64,000 bases of DNA from Clostridia bacterium (GTDB lineage: Bacteria; Bacillota; Clostridia; Oscillospirales; Acutalibacteraceae): contig JAGAJB010000002.1 of assembly GCA_017626295.1 (NCBI GenBank), positions 1-64,000 of the forward strand. The letters are read 5' to 3'. Below the pieces are notes generated by a model. The model did not search any database and had not been told where the DNA came from. It was given only the letters and a program-made list of their open reading frames with translations. The translations under genes were made by a program, and so were the position numbers. Below, in pieces: positions 32,649-40,952 of this stretch (the first letter of the stretch is position 1; each line of letters begins with the position of its first letter).

Positions 32649-34016
32649 TTATTCTGCCTCGGCAACCTTCATCATAACGGCACATTCAATACGCTTTTTG
32701 AATAATTCACAACCGTACTCATAAATACCTGTGATTTTGCCTGTGGCATGGTATGAGTTGGCGGCACAACCGCCCGAACAATATAGTTTTGCCCAACAAT
32801 CTTTGCAGTCGGGTCGGGCATAGGCATTGCAAAGTTTGAATTCATTCTGCACGTCGGTGTTTGTGATACCGTCGTAAATATTACCTAAAAGATATTTTTT
32901 ATCACCTACAAACTGATGGCAGGGGTAAATATCTCCGGCAGGTGTGACTGCAACGTATTCAGTACCCGAACCACAGCCTGAAATGCGCTTGTAGATACAC
33001 GGTCCGTGTTTCAAATCAAGCATATAGTGGTAGAATGTGAAAGGTTTACCTTCCTTTTGGCGTTTAATCATCTCTTTAGCGAGGATTTCATATTGCTCAA
33101 AAAGAACGGGCAAATCACTTTCGGTCAGGGCGGCAGGGTCTGAGGGAGCGCAAACAACAGGCTCCATACTTAACTCTGTAAAGCCCATATCAGCCATATG
33201 GAAAATATCGTTGGTAAAGTCTGTGTTTGCGTGGGTGAAAGTACCGCGCATATAGTAACTCTTGTTACCGCGACGTTTTACAAACTCTTTGAATTTGGGG
33301 ACGATTATATCGTAACTACCCTTACCGGAATAATCCTTTCTGAGTCTGTCGTGGATTTCTTTTCTGCCGTCAAGACTCAGAACAACGTTACTCATTTCCT
33401 TGTTGGAAAAATCAATGACATCATCATCTATCAACATACCGTTTGTTGTAAGTGTAAAACGGAAGTTTTTATTATGTGTTTTTTCTTGCTCACGGGCATA
33501 CTCTACAAGTTTTTTCACAACGTCCCAGTTCATAAGGGGTTCGCCGCCGAAAAAGTCAACTTCGAGATTGTGGCGTGTACCCGAATGAGCAATAAGGAAA
33601 TCCAAGGCTTTCTTACCTGTTTCAAAGTCCATCAAAGCACGTTCACCGTGATATTTACCCTGGCTCGCAAAACAATATTCACAGTTAAGGTTGCAAGTGT
33701 GAGCAACGTGCAGACACATAGCCTTCAAAACAGTATTTCTGTTTTTGAAATCAAATGCCATATTTTCGTATGTATCCGGTGTGAATAACTTTTTGTTGTC
33801 TTCAAGATACTTTATATCGTCAAGGCAATCCGTGACATCCTGTTTTGAAAGATTTTCTTCCGGATATTTTTTTATAATAATATCGCAGATTTCATCAGCC
33901 GTTTTCTCTTTATACAAAGAAATTATATCGTAGGCTACATCGTCCACGGTGTGAACGGAACCGCTGCAGGTATCAAGGACTATATTGTAGCCGTTAAGTT
34001 TATATTGGTGTACCAT
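32649..34016 (-). CDS. scfB: SCIFF peptide radical SAM maturase
   Basis: 455 residues. Forms sulfur-to-alpha-carbon thioether crosslinks in the SCIFF peptide using S-adenosylmethionine. The radical SAM cluster motif CNLNCEYCF lies at about 104-112; the C-terminal SPASM region supplies further cluster cysteines (CGSGTEYVAVTPAGDIYPC, CKDCWAKLYCSGGCAAN). An N-terminal peptide-recognition-type domain precedes them. It follows the peptide gene, with a hairpin between. Length and motifs are normal for the family found across Clostridia. Confidence 0.95.
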   Translation of the reverse strand: MVHQYKLNGYNIVLDTCSGSVHTVDDVAYDIISLYKEKTADEICDIIIKKYPEENLSKQDVTDCLDDIKYLEDNKKLFTPDTYENMAFDFKNRNTVLKAMCLHVAHTCNLNCEYCFASQGKYHGERALMDFETGKKALDFLIAHSGTRHNLEVDFFGGEPLMNWDVVKKLVEYAREQEKTHNKNFRFTLTTNGMLIDDDVIDFSNKEMSNVVLSLDGRKEIHDRLRKDYSGKGSYDIIVPKFKEFVKRRGNKSYYMRGTFTHANTDFTNDIFHMADMGFTELSMEPVVCAPSDPAALTESDLPVLFEQYEILAKEMIKRQKEGKPFTFYHYMLDLKHGPCIYKRISGCGSGTEYVAVTPAGDIYPCHQFVGDKKYLLGNIYDGITNTDVQNEFKLCNAYARPDCKDCWAKLYCSGGCAANSYHATGKITGIYEYGCELFKKRIECAVMMKVAEAE

Positions 34017-34041
34017 TAAAGTGAAACTCCTCTAAAAATAG

Positions 34042-34070
34042 GGGGCTGCTGCATTATATGCAGCAGCCCC
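34042..34070 (-). terminator. Hairpin between SCIFF peptide and maturase
   Basis: GGGGCTGCTGCAT pairs with ATGCAGCAGCCCC around three bases, followed on the minus strand by CTATTTTTAG. A leaky terminator here would yield many peptide transcripts per maturase transcript. Confidence 0.8.
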
Positions 34071-34090
34071 GCTTGATTTTTAAACTGCAA

Positions 34091-34240
34091 TTATTCCTCG
34101 CAATTGTTTTCGCACTGCTGGTTAGCAACGCCGCAAGAAGTTTTGCAAGCAGACTGGCAAGATGTCTGGCATTCGCCACAACCGCCGTTTTCTGTGCTCT
34201 TAACAAGATCTCTTGTTTCGATTGTTTTGATTCTTTCCAT
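34091..34240 (-). CDS. scfA: SCIFF ranthipeptide precursor
   Basis: 49 residues, the substrate of the radical SAM enzyme. It has a leader (MERIKTIETRDLVKS) and a cysteine-rich core containing GGCGECQTSCQSACKTSC, then two more cysteines: seven in all, six being usual for the family. The core spacing is that of the near-universal Clostridia SCIFF peptide. It precedes the maturase gene. Likely a signalling peptide; an exporter is not certain, though an ABC pair is encoded across the divergent promoter. Confidence 0.94.
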   Translation of the reverse strand: MERIKTIETRDLVKSTENGGCGECQTSCQSACKTSCGVANQQCENNCEE

Positions 34241-34300
34241 ATTCAAAACTCCAATCTAAAAATAATATTCGCGGTAATGTTACCGTTTCTTTACCGATTA

Positions 34301-34329
34301 AGTATATCATATGCAAAAAATACTGTCAA
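34301..34329 (-). promoter_or_regulatory. Promoter of the SCIFF operon
   Basis: On the minus strand TTGACA (34324-34329), 17 bases, TATACT (34301-34306). Close to consensus, about 60 bases before the peptide start. Confidence 0.85.
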
Positions 34330-34355
34330 GATGTGATTGTTTAAATACATAACAG

Positions 34356-34384
34356 TTGACAAAAATTATCATATGTGTTAATTT
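34356..34384 (+). promoter_or_regulatory. Promoter of the 19-residue peptide gene
   Basis: TTGACA (34356-34361), 17 bases, TAATTT (34379-34384), about 60 bases before the peptide ATG. Divergent from the SCIFF promoter. Confidence 0.7.
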
Positions 34385-34445
34385 ATAGAAGCATTCCGTG
34401 TTGATGCACATTAACCCAAATAAATTATGAAAGGAGCTGGACATA

Positions 34446-34505
34446 ATGACAAAGACAATTTTAAACAACAGAAACTATCCGGTAATTATGTCTGCTTCCT
34501 GCTGA
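34446..34505 (+). CDS. 19-residue peptide MTKTILNNRNYPVIMSASC
   Basis: Tiny gene with a strong ribosome site (GAAAGGAGCTGG, nine bases before ATG), its own promoter, and a strong terminator 25 bases after the stop, so it is a dedicated transcript. The polar head MTKTILNNRN is followed by YPVIMSASC with a single C-terminal Cys. It is encoded just before a two-gene ABC exporter. A peptide signal or modified-peptide precursor is plausible; I do not recognise the family. It could also be a regulatory leader peptide. Confidence 0.7.
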   Translation: MTKTILNNRNYPVIMSASC

Positions 34506-34530
34506 CAAATAGCATTTTATTATATGCGTA

Positions 34531-34566
34531 ATCCCCGGAAAGTTCATACTTTTCGGGGATTTTTGT
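34531..34566 (+). terminator. Terminator or attenuator after the 19-residue peptide
   Basis: ATCCCCGGAAAG pairs with CTTTTCGGGGAT around a six-base loop (ttcata) followed by TTTTTG. It separates the peptide gene from the exporter, whose transcription must read through or start after it. Confidence 0.85.
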
Positions 34567-34611
34567 TTGTTTTTATAGGCTGTTTGTGGCAGGAGTTGAC
34601 ATCTGTCGCAA

Positions 34612-34731
34612 TTTTCTCGTAACCTCTCAACGAGAAAATAAGGGGATTACCCAAAGGGACTCCGGATAAGGTTACCTTAGTTACAAGGAAACCCGTCACA
34701 ACAATATCACGAGTCGTTAACATGATATTGT
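34612..34731 (+). promoter_or_regulatory. Structured leader before the ABC exporter
   Basis: Three hairpins in 120 bases: TTTTCTCGT/ACGAGAAAA (34612-34638), GGTTACCTT/AAGGAAACC with one mismatch (34670-34693) and the perfect ACAATATCA/TGATATTGT (34701-34731), ending ten bases before the ribosome site. The unpaired GGGGATTA (34642-34649) is complementary to TAATCCCC in the terminator upstream. It matches no riboswitch class that I know. Confidence 0.55.
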
Positions 34732-34751
34732 AAAAAATAACGGAGGAAATA

Positions 34752-36584
34752 ATGAGAAAAGAAAAGACAAAATTAAAAAAAGAAAAATTTGAAACACTGA
34801 AGAATGTCTTTTTTGCCGTAAAGATAATAAAACAATGTGCACCGTGGTATATTACGGCGCGTATCGTTTCTATGTTCGGTTATTGGTTTTTTACGGGATT
34901 TATTCAGGAAATATGGTTTTTGAAGTCGATCTTGCAGATTATCGAAGATGGCAGAACTTTTAAAGAGTTCGCCGTGGTAGTCATTATGTTTGCGTTTGCA
35001 GGTGTTTTAGGTAAAGCCTTGCACAATGGTTTCGATTACATAATAAGCACAAAGGTTAAAATCTTTTACAAAAACCTTAATAAAAAGATATTCGATAAGG
35101 CAGTCAATGTTGATATGACTTGCTTTGAAAACCCGGATTTCTTCGATAAATATAAAAGGGCAACAGAGGTCATAACCGACGACCATTACGATATGTTCGC
35201 TTATTATTTCGCTGTGCTTTTTGCAGGCGGGATTACGGGTGTTTTCATTGTTGCGTACGTTATATCTATCGACCCTAAAATTTTACTTATTCTGCTATTG
35301 GCGTTACCTGTTGTTGTAATACAAGCCGTAAAAGGTAAAATTGAAGTGAAAAAGGATAAGGAAATGACACTTCATAAGCGTTCTAAGGCGTATGTTAAAC
35401 GAATTATTTATCTTAAAGAATATTCTAAAGATATGCGCACTTCTTCTGTTTTTGAGGTACTTCACAAGCGTTATAAAGATGCGGTGGAAAATAACCGTGG
35501 GGTTATAAAGAAATACGGTTACAAAATCGCTGCCCTTGAATCAATGACAGGGTTTTTCGGTCAGGCTCTGCCTGTTGCCGTAGCCTATGCTTATGCCACA
35601 TACCGATACGCATTTAAAAAGAATCTTGCACTTGCAAATTTTTCGGTAATTATGACGGCCATGAGCAACCTAAGAGATGTTGTTAATGATTTAGGCGGTG
35701 CAATCTCCACTTTGAAAAAGGAAGCCTTGTATTTTGGAAATCTGAGGGACTTTTTAAATTACAACTCTAAGGTTGTAAGCGGAACAAAAAAAGCGGAAGA
35801 ACTGGAAACACTGGAATTTAAAAATGTTACATTTAAATATCCCGGTTCTGAGAAAGAAACACTTAAAAATTTGAACGTTGTTTTCAATAAAGGTGAAACA
35901 ACTGCTATTGTAGGTCAGAACGGAGCAGGAAAAACAACTTTCGTAAAACTGCTTTTGCGTTTCTATGACCCGCAGGAAGGCGTCATTCTTTATAACGGAA
36001 TTGATTTACGGGAATATGACCTTCAATCGCTCCGCGAAAGGCTTGCTACGGTTTTTCAGGATTATAAGGTGTTTGCTTTGTCTGTTGCGGAAAACGTACT
36101 TTGCAAAGAAGTGGTAAGCGACAGCGAAGCGGTTAACGTTCTTGCTGCACTTAAAAACAGCGGAGCAGAGGGTTTTGTGAACAGATTACCTCAGAAGGAA
36201 AATACTGTACTTACAAGAGAATTTGACGAAACCGGTGTAGGTCTCTCAGGCGGTGAACAGCAGAAAATCGCGGCGGCAAGAATGTTTGCGAAAAACTATG
36301 ATCTTGCAATACTTGATGAGCCGTCATCTGCTCTTGACCCTATTGCCGAATACAAAATGTATGAAAGCCTTATAGAAGCCACCAAGGAGAAAACGGTTAT
36401 TTATATTTCTCACAGGCTTTCAAGCGCGGTGCTTTCCGATAAAATTTATGTGTTTGGCGACGGTACGGTACAGGAAAGCGGTACGCACGACGAACTTATG
36501 AATAAAAACGGCATTTATGCCGAGATGTTTGCGCTTCAGGCTTCAAACTATAAAAAAGAGGAAGGGAGCGTGAATGAGATATGA
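34752..36584 (+). CDS. ABC exporter subunit 1 (membrane and ATPase fused)
   Basis: 610 residues, a half-transporter of the exporter type. Six membrane helices are expected in about 30-320. The ATPase domain follows with Walker A GQNGAGKTT, signature LSGGEQQK and Walker B LAILDEPSSALD, and the switch His in YISHRLSS. Its stop overlaps the start of subunit 2 (ATGA), so the two form a heterodimer. Substrate unknown; the peptide gene upstream suggests a peptide. No peptidase C39 domain is present. Confidence 0.9.
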   Translation: MRKEKTKLKKEKFETLKNVFFAVKIIKQCAPWYITARIVSMFGYWFFTGFIQEIWFLKSILQIIEDGRTFKEFAVVVIMFAFAGVLGKALHNGFDYIISTKVKIFYKNLNKKIFDKAVNVDMTCFENPDFFDKYKRATEVITDDHYDMFAYYFAVLFAGGITGVFIVAYVISIDPKILLILLLALPVVVIQAVKGKIEVKKDKEMTLHKRSKAYVKRIIYLKEYSKDMRTSSVFEVLHKRYKDAVENNRGVIKKYGYKIAALESMTGFFGQALPVAVAYAYATYRYAFKKNLALANFSVIMTAMSNLRDVVNDLGGAISTLKKEALYFGNLRDFLNYNSKVVSGTKKAEELETLEFKNVTFKYPGSEKETLKNLNVVFNKGETTAIVGQNGAGKTTFVKLLLRFYDPQEGVILYNGIDLREYDLQSLRERLATVFQDYKVFALSVAENVLCKEVVSDSEAVNVLAALKNSGAEGFVNRLPQKENTVLTREFDETGVGLSGGEQQKIAAARMFAKNYDLAILDEPSSALDPIAEYKMYESLIEATKEKTVIYISHRLSSAVLSDKIYVFGDGTVQESGTHDELMNKNGIYAEMFALQASNYKKEEGSVNEI

Positions 36585-38377
36585 AAAAGAATAACAAAAG
36601 AAAAAAAGAACACGGAACTTTCTCTAATGTATTTTATATGTTAGGTGTAATGTTCAAGGTTTCCCCCATGCTTGTTATCGGTGAAATTATAATGCATATT
36701 CTGTGCACTCTTCCCGGAAGACTCGTTTCTGTTATAGGTCTTAAATTTGTTATTGACGAAGTAAGCGGTGACTGTGACCCGAAAAAAATCATTTTAGGTA
36801 TTTCTCTGATACTCGGTATACTGATTTTCGGAGATATTACAAATGCGCTTTTCTTTGAACTTTTTGTTCATAGGCAGAGAGAAAAACTTGATTTAGGTAT
36901 TCAGTCGCTTCTTTATAAAAAAGCGGCATCGCTGGACCTAGCGAAATATGATAATCCCGAATATTACGCCGATTTTATTTTAGCCGTGGAAAATTCCTCG
37001 GATAATATCCGTTATTTGTTGGGTATGGTAAAGGGTTATGTTGAGGAAATTTTATCTTTTGTTCTTATAGGTTCGCTGATTTTTACCATCGATCCTGTGG
37101 CGCTGGTTATAGTTCTTGTTTCATCCTTTGTTTTTATTCCTGTGGGAAGATATACAGGTAAACTTATGGTTGAACGCAGGGAAAAGATAACGGAACTTCA
37201 CAGAGTAGGCGACTATTTTGCACGAGTTTTTTATTTACCCGAATATGCAGGGGAGATAAGAACAAGCGGAGTTTTTCCGCTTCTTCGCCGCAGATTCAGT
37301 GAAAGCGCTGATAATATTATCAGCACGCAGAAGAAATATATAAAGAAACTTGATAAACTTTTCTTCTTGCAGGAAACTACAATTTACGTTATCGGCTATA
37401 CTCTTGTACTCACGCTGTATATAGGCTACAAAACCATTGTGGTAGGGGATATGACAGCAGGCGATTTCGTGGCTACATTTAATGGTGCCGTTTCTCTCGG
37501 CGGAGGAATTCTTTATCTTACCGTTTACAGTGTAAGGTGGTTTACCGAGCGTTCCGAAATGATTGATAAATACCGTAAATTTTTAAAGACGGATAACGCC
37601 ATCTGCGATGGCGAACATATTGCAGAGTGCGGAAAGCCCGAAACAATTACGGTAAAAAATATTACATTCTCTTATGAGGGCAATGATAAAAACTCTCTTG
37701 ACGGAATATCCTTTGAGATTAAACCTTACGAGAAAGTGGCGCTTGTAGGTTATAACGGCGCAGGTAAAACTACACTTACCAATCTTTTATTGAGACTTTA
37801 TGATGTAAGCGGCGGCTCCGTTGAAATAGGCGGGAGAGATATTCGTGAAGCAACCGTTGAATCCCATAGGGACCGTTTTGCAGCAGTTTTCCAGGATTTC
37901 CAGATATTCTCCGCAAGCGTAGGCGAAAATGTGGCTCTCTCCACTGAATATGATGAGGAAAGAGTATGGAACGCATTGAAGGCGGCAGGCTTTGACAAGG
38001 AACTTCCCAACGGACTTGAAACAATTCTCTTGAGAGAGTTTGATGAAGAGGGGTTGATGCTTTCCGGTGGTGAACAGCAAAAAATCGCTATAGCAAGGGC
38101 ATTTTATAAGGACTGTCCGTACGTTATCCTGGACGAACCGTCGGCAAATCTTGACCCTGTTTCCGAATACGAACTTAATCACGCTATGATGACAGGTGCA
38201 GAGCATAAGACAGTAATATTCATTTCTCACCGACTTTCCACAACAAGAAACGCCGACAAAATCTTTATGATGGAAAAAGGTAAAATTATTGAAAGCGGAA
38301 GCCACGAGGAACTTATGAACCTTAACGGTAAATACGCCGAAATGTTTAACCTTCAGGCTGAAAAGTATAATTCATAA
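36581..38377 (+). CDS. ABC exporter subunit 2 (membrane and ATPase fused)
   Basis: 598 residues with the same layout as subunit 1: membrane domain in about 20-320, Walker A GYNGAGKTT, signature LSGGEQQK, Walker B YVILDEPSANLD, switch His in FISHRLS. Both ATPase sites look competent, unlike many heterodimers in which one is degenerate. Coupled by a four-base overlap. A terminator follows. Confidence 0.9.
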   Translation: MKKNNKRKKEHGTFSNVFYMLGVMFKVSPMLVIGEIIMHILCTLPGRLVSVIGLKFVIDEVSGDCDPKKIILGISLILGILIFGDITNALFFELFVHRQREKLDLGIQSLLYKKAASLDLAKYDNPEYYADFILAVENSSDNIRYLLGMVKGYVEEILSFVLIGSLIFTIDPVALVIVLVSSFVFIPVGRYTGKLMVERREKITELHRVGDYFARVFYLPEYAGEIRTSGVFPLLRRRFSESADNIISTQKKYIKKLDKLFFLQETTIYVIGYTLVLTLYIGYKTIVVGDMTAGDFVATFNGAVSLGGGILYLTVYSVRWFTERSEMIDKYRKFLKTDNAICDGEHIAECGKPETITVKNITFSYEGNDKNSLDGISFEIKPYEKVALVGYNGAGKTTLTNLLLRLYDVSGGSVEIGGRDIREATVESHRDRFAAVFQDFQIFSASVGENVALSTEYDEERVWNALKAAGFDKELPNGLETILLREFDEEGLMLSGGEQQKIAIARAFYKDCPYVILDEPSANLDPVSEYELNHAMMTGAEHKTVIFISHRLSTTRNADKIFMMEKGKIIESGSHEELMNLNGKYAEMFNLQAEKYNS

Positions 38378-38382
38378 CAAAA

Positions 38383-38418
38383 AGGCACATCAATTCAAAA
38401 GAACTGATGTGCCTGATT
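38383..38418 (+). terminator. Terminator after the ABC exporter
   Basis: AGGCACATCA pairs with TGATGTGCCT around 12 bases, followed by GATTTTTAA. Confidence 0.85.
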
Positions 38419-38424
38419 TTTAAG

Positions 38425-38659
38425 TTCGAGTCTCATATACTCTTTCTAACGCCAAAAAATAAAGCAACCACCGAAGTGATTACTTTACTTTGGCGCACCG
38501 GAAGGGACTCGATGGGCTCTGCCCATCGTTGCTACGCAACACCCGATTGTGTTCGGCTTCGCCGAGTGGGGTTCGAGTCCTATATGCTTTTTGTGACACA
38601 AAAAAATAAAGCAACCACCGAAGTGATTACTTTATTTTGGCGCGCCGGAAGGGACTCGA
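38425..38659. repeat. Duplicated tRNA-Arg 3' flank with a hairpin cluster
   Basis: Two copies (38425-38512 and 38572-38659) of a segment with AAAGCAACCACCGAAGTGATTACTTTA-type sequence and a piece of the tRNA-Arg 3' end. Between them lie three tight hairpins: CGATGGGC/GCCCATCG, GTTGC/GCAAC and TCGGC/GCCGA. GGACTCGA and TCGAGTCC at its ends (38505-38512, 38573-38580) are also complementary, so the whole could fold into a four-way junction. The upstream copy is a decayed duplicate of the tRNA-Arg end. Confidence 0.65.
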
Positions 38660-38714
38660 ACCCCTGACCTTCTGGTTCGTAGCCAGACACTCTATCCAAC
38701 TGAGCTACCGGCGC
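38638..38714 (-). tRNA. tRNA-Arg(ACG)
   Basis: Acceptor GCGCCGG/CCGGCGC, anticodon loop CTACGAA (ACG) in the stem CTGG/CCAG, T loop TTCGAAC, discriminator G, encoded CCA. Confidence 0.93.
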
Positions 38715-38719
38715 GTATA

Positions 38720-38795
38720 TGGAGCGGATGACGAGGCTCGAACTCGCTACCTCCACCTTGGCAAGGTGGCGCTCTACCAGATGAGCTACATCCGC
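38720..38795 (-). tRNA. tRNA-Gly(GCC)
   Basis: Acceptor GCGGATG/CATCCGC, anticodon loop TTGCCAA (GCC) in the stem CCACC/GGTGG, T loop TTCGAGC, encoded CCA. Five bases upstream of tRNA-Arg and co-transcribed with it. Confidence 0.93.
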
Positions 38796-39002
38796 AAATG
38801 CAAGAGATATTATACATATAAAAAACACCGTTGTCAAGGGGTATTTTTATCAATAAATAAAATAAATTTAAATTTTTGCAAAAAACATTTAAATTTTTTC
38901 ATAAAAAGGTATTGACAAAACCGCGTTAGCATATTATAATTAACAGGCTTTCGGAAAAGAGAGCAAATCGCCTACGTAGGTATGTATGTTGTTCATATAT
39001 AT

Positions 39003-39079
39003 GGCGGTATAGCTCAGCTGGCTAGAGTACTCGGTTCATACCCGATTGGTCGTAGGTTCGAATCCCACTGCCGCTACCA
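39003..39079 (+). tRNA. tRNA-Met(CAT), elongator type
   Basis: Acceptor GGCGGTA/TGCCGCT with G1-U72, D arm with AGCTGGCTAGAG, anticodon loop TTCATAC (CAT), encoded CCA. The paired first base argues against initiator tRNA. Confidence 0.9.
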
Positions 39080-39140
39080 ATTCCAACACACCTACCTACG
39101 GAGGGTGTTTCATAAAAGGGCTCTCGAGCCCCTCATATAC

Positions 39141-39215
39141 GGCCCGGTGGTCAAGCGGTTAAGACACCGCCCTTTCACGGCGGTAACACGAGTTCGATTC
39201 TCGTCCGGGTCACCA
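39141..39215 (+). tRNA. tRNA-Glu(TTC)
   Basis: Acceptor GGCCCGG/CCGGGTC, anticodon loop CTTTCAC (TTC) in the stem CCGCC/GGCGG, T loop TTCGATT, encoded CCA. A terminator follows (39217-39243). Confidence 0.93.
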
Positions 39216-39216
39216 C

Positions 39217-39249
39217 AAAGCACTTGCAAGAAGCAGGTGCTTTTTTTAT
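39217..39249 (+). terminator. Terminator after tRNA-Glu
   Basis: AAAGCACTTGC pairs with GCAGGTGCTTT, followed by a T run. Confidence 0.85.
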
Positions 39250-39324
39250 TTAAAAATTTTTACTAAATAAAAAAATCATATTGATTTTTTAAGCAGTATA
39301 TAATATAATAATTCAGTAATATTT

Positions 39325-39411
39325 GCCGGTGTGATGGAATTGGCAGACGTGCTGGACTCAAAATCCAGTGGTAGCGATACCGTACCGGTTCGACCCCGGT
39401 CACCGGCACCA
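39325..39411 (+). tRNA. tRNA-Leu(CAA)
   Basis: Class II tRNA with long variable arm (GGTAGCGATACC). Acceptor GCCGGTG/CACCGGC, anticodon loop CTCAAAA (CAA) in the stem TGGA/TCCA, T loop TTCGACC, encoded CCA. Confidence 0.93.
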
Positions 39412-39420
39412 ACAAAAAGT

Positions 39421-39453
39421 CCTCTCTTGTCTACCGAGACAAGAGAGGTTTTT
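39421..39453 (+). terminator. Terminator after tRNA-Leu
   Basis: CCTCTCTTGTC pairs with GACAAGAGAGG around six bases, followed by TTTTT. Confidence 0.9.
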
Positions 39454-39530
39454 CATTTGTTTGAATATTTCATAATTTTGTGGTATAATCAGTTCAATGA
39501 AGAAAAATTTGATTTGCGGAGGTTTTGCAA

Positions 39531-39872
39531 ATGGTAAAATTTCAAGACAAATTGATTGCGGACGGCTATTGTGACAATCGCGGTGCTGGTTTCTGCGCAA
39601 CGGCCACTAAATTGCCCAGAGGTGAATACGGTATTGTGGCTCTCTGTGTCAACGGAAATAAACTAAGTCTGTTTGATATAGATATGAAAAGCAATATTGG
39701 AGAATTGTTGTATGAGGTGGATTTGAAGCAAATTGAAAATTTGAAGATTCGGGCAGGAATCTTCAGTCAGGTATTGAAATTTGAATATAACGGTTCTACC
39801 TATTCTTTTACAAAGTTTGTTGGCGTAAAGCCTGCTTTAAAAGTGATTGAAGAAGAGGCGAGTAATCGATAA
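39531..39872 (+). CDS. PH-like domain small protein
   Basis: 113 residues, all-beta pattern ending in one helix, like bacterial PH-like domains: strands such as YGIVALCVNGNKLSLFDID and VLKFEYNGSTYSFTKF, then ALKVIEEEA. ATG at 39531 follows GCGGAGG, with an extended -10 TGTGGTATAAT in front. Stands alone after tRNA-Leu. Function unknown. Confidence 0.75.
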   Translation: MVKFQDKLIADGYCDNRGAGFCATATKLPRGEYGIVALCVNGNKLSLFDIDMKSNIGELLYEVDLKQIENLKIRAGIFSQVLKFEYNGSTYSFTKFVGVKPALKVIEEEASNR

Positions 39873-40133
39873 ATAAGCAATTTATCGAACAGAGCAGTCA
39901 CGCTACTTTTTCTTACTTACTTTTACCTTGGTTCTGCTCCTTTTGGTTACTTTTTCGCAAAAACAGAACTTGTACTTGTTGTGCAGGTTCTCTTTTTTAT
40001 TTTTTTGAAAAACGGGGGTCGAACCGCCTCGGCGAAGCAAAATAGAATTGTCTATCTTTCTAGACAATGCGTATTGAGTTTTATAAAATGCTGTGATATA
40101 ATTTTCTCATAAGTTAGATAAGGGGGATTAAAT
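39873..40133. other. Intergenic region with terminator and promoter
   Basis: Holds a hairpin AGAACTTG/CAGGTTCT with T run (39965-39998) and the promoter TTGAGT (40074-40079), 17 bases, TATAAT (40097-40102) of the next gene. The sequence GGGGGTCGAACCGCCTCGG resembles a tRNA T arm but has no cloverleaf around it. Confidence 0.6.
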
Positions 40134-40712
40134 ATGAAATCAAAACAAACATTACCTGTCGGTTATCGTGAAATTTATTCTGTTGATCTTCAAAAAGATA
40201 AAAAACCGGCGGTATTAGTAAATGTATTGGCTATAATTATTGCTGTGGTTTTGTTTTTGCCTGCAAACCGATACATACCGCTAACAACTTTATTTAATAT
40301 TGGTGTATCAGAGTCATTATACTTTGCTCGCCTTGGTGTGATTGTCGGTGGAATAATATTTTATATGATATTGCACGAATTAGTTCATGGTCTTGCAATG
40401 AAGATATTCGGCACAAAAAAGGTGAAGTATGGTTTCACGGGTATGTATGCGTATGCCGGAAGTGATGATTATTATGATAAAAAAAGTTATATTATAATCG
40501 CTCTTGCGCCGATTGTTGTTTGGGGTATAGTGCTTGCAATAATAAACGTACTTGTTCCTTACGAATGGTTTTGGGTGGTTTATTTAATTCAGCTTATAAA
40601 TCTTTCCGGTGCTGCAGGGGATTTGTTTGTTACAGTCAGATTCTCGAAAATGCCGAAAGATATTTTAGTTCGAGATTATGGAGTTGGTATGACCGTATAC
40701 TCGGCAGAGTGA
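40134..40712 (+). CDS. DUF3267-type membrane zincin
   Basis: 192 residues, about four membrane helices (at about 25-43, 62-82, 115-135 and 140-160). The second carries ILHELVHGLAMK, the HExxH zinc motif of the putative zincin peptidase family DUF3267. A site-2-protease-like fold is likely but the substrate is unknown. ATG follows AAGGGGGATT and a good promoter. Alone in its transcript. Confidence 0.85.
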   Translation: MKSKQTLPVGYREIYSVDLQKDKKPAVLVNVLAIIIAVVLFLPANRYIPLTTLFNIGVSESLYFARLGVIVGGIIFYMILHELVHGLAMKIFGTKKVKYGFTGMYAYAGSDDYYDKKSYIIIALAPIVVWGIVLAIINVLVPYEWFWVVYLIQLINLSGAAGDLFVTVRFSKMPKDILVRDYGVGMTVYSAE

Positions 40713-40952
40713 TAATAAAAAGCACCTTCCGTAAAGCGTGATGTCCTTAACGGAGAAAACGAAAACCGAATAGGATAACAAGAAAGGCAGCATAGTCTAT
40801 GATGGCTATGCTGCCTTTTGTATTATTTAATATCAAACAAATCGAGGCGTCGCAGAAATGCGGTGCCTTTTTGAATTTTATATCGAAAATCGCTGGACTT
40901 GATGAAAGTGTTGTGGTATGTGTTTGTGTTGCAAAAAGGAGGTGCAACGCAC

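Noticed and set aside
34570..34625. TTGACA at 34596 as a strong promoter for the ABC exporter
   Set aside because: At 17-18 bases the -10 would be GTAACC or TAACCT and lies inside a hairpin, so it is too weak to list as a promoter feature.
40010..40045. GGGGGTCGAACCGCCTCGG as another tRNA remnant
   Set aside because: Only the T-arm-like stretch is present, with no acceptor or anticodon arm around it. Too little to support.
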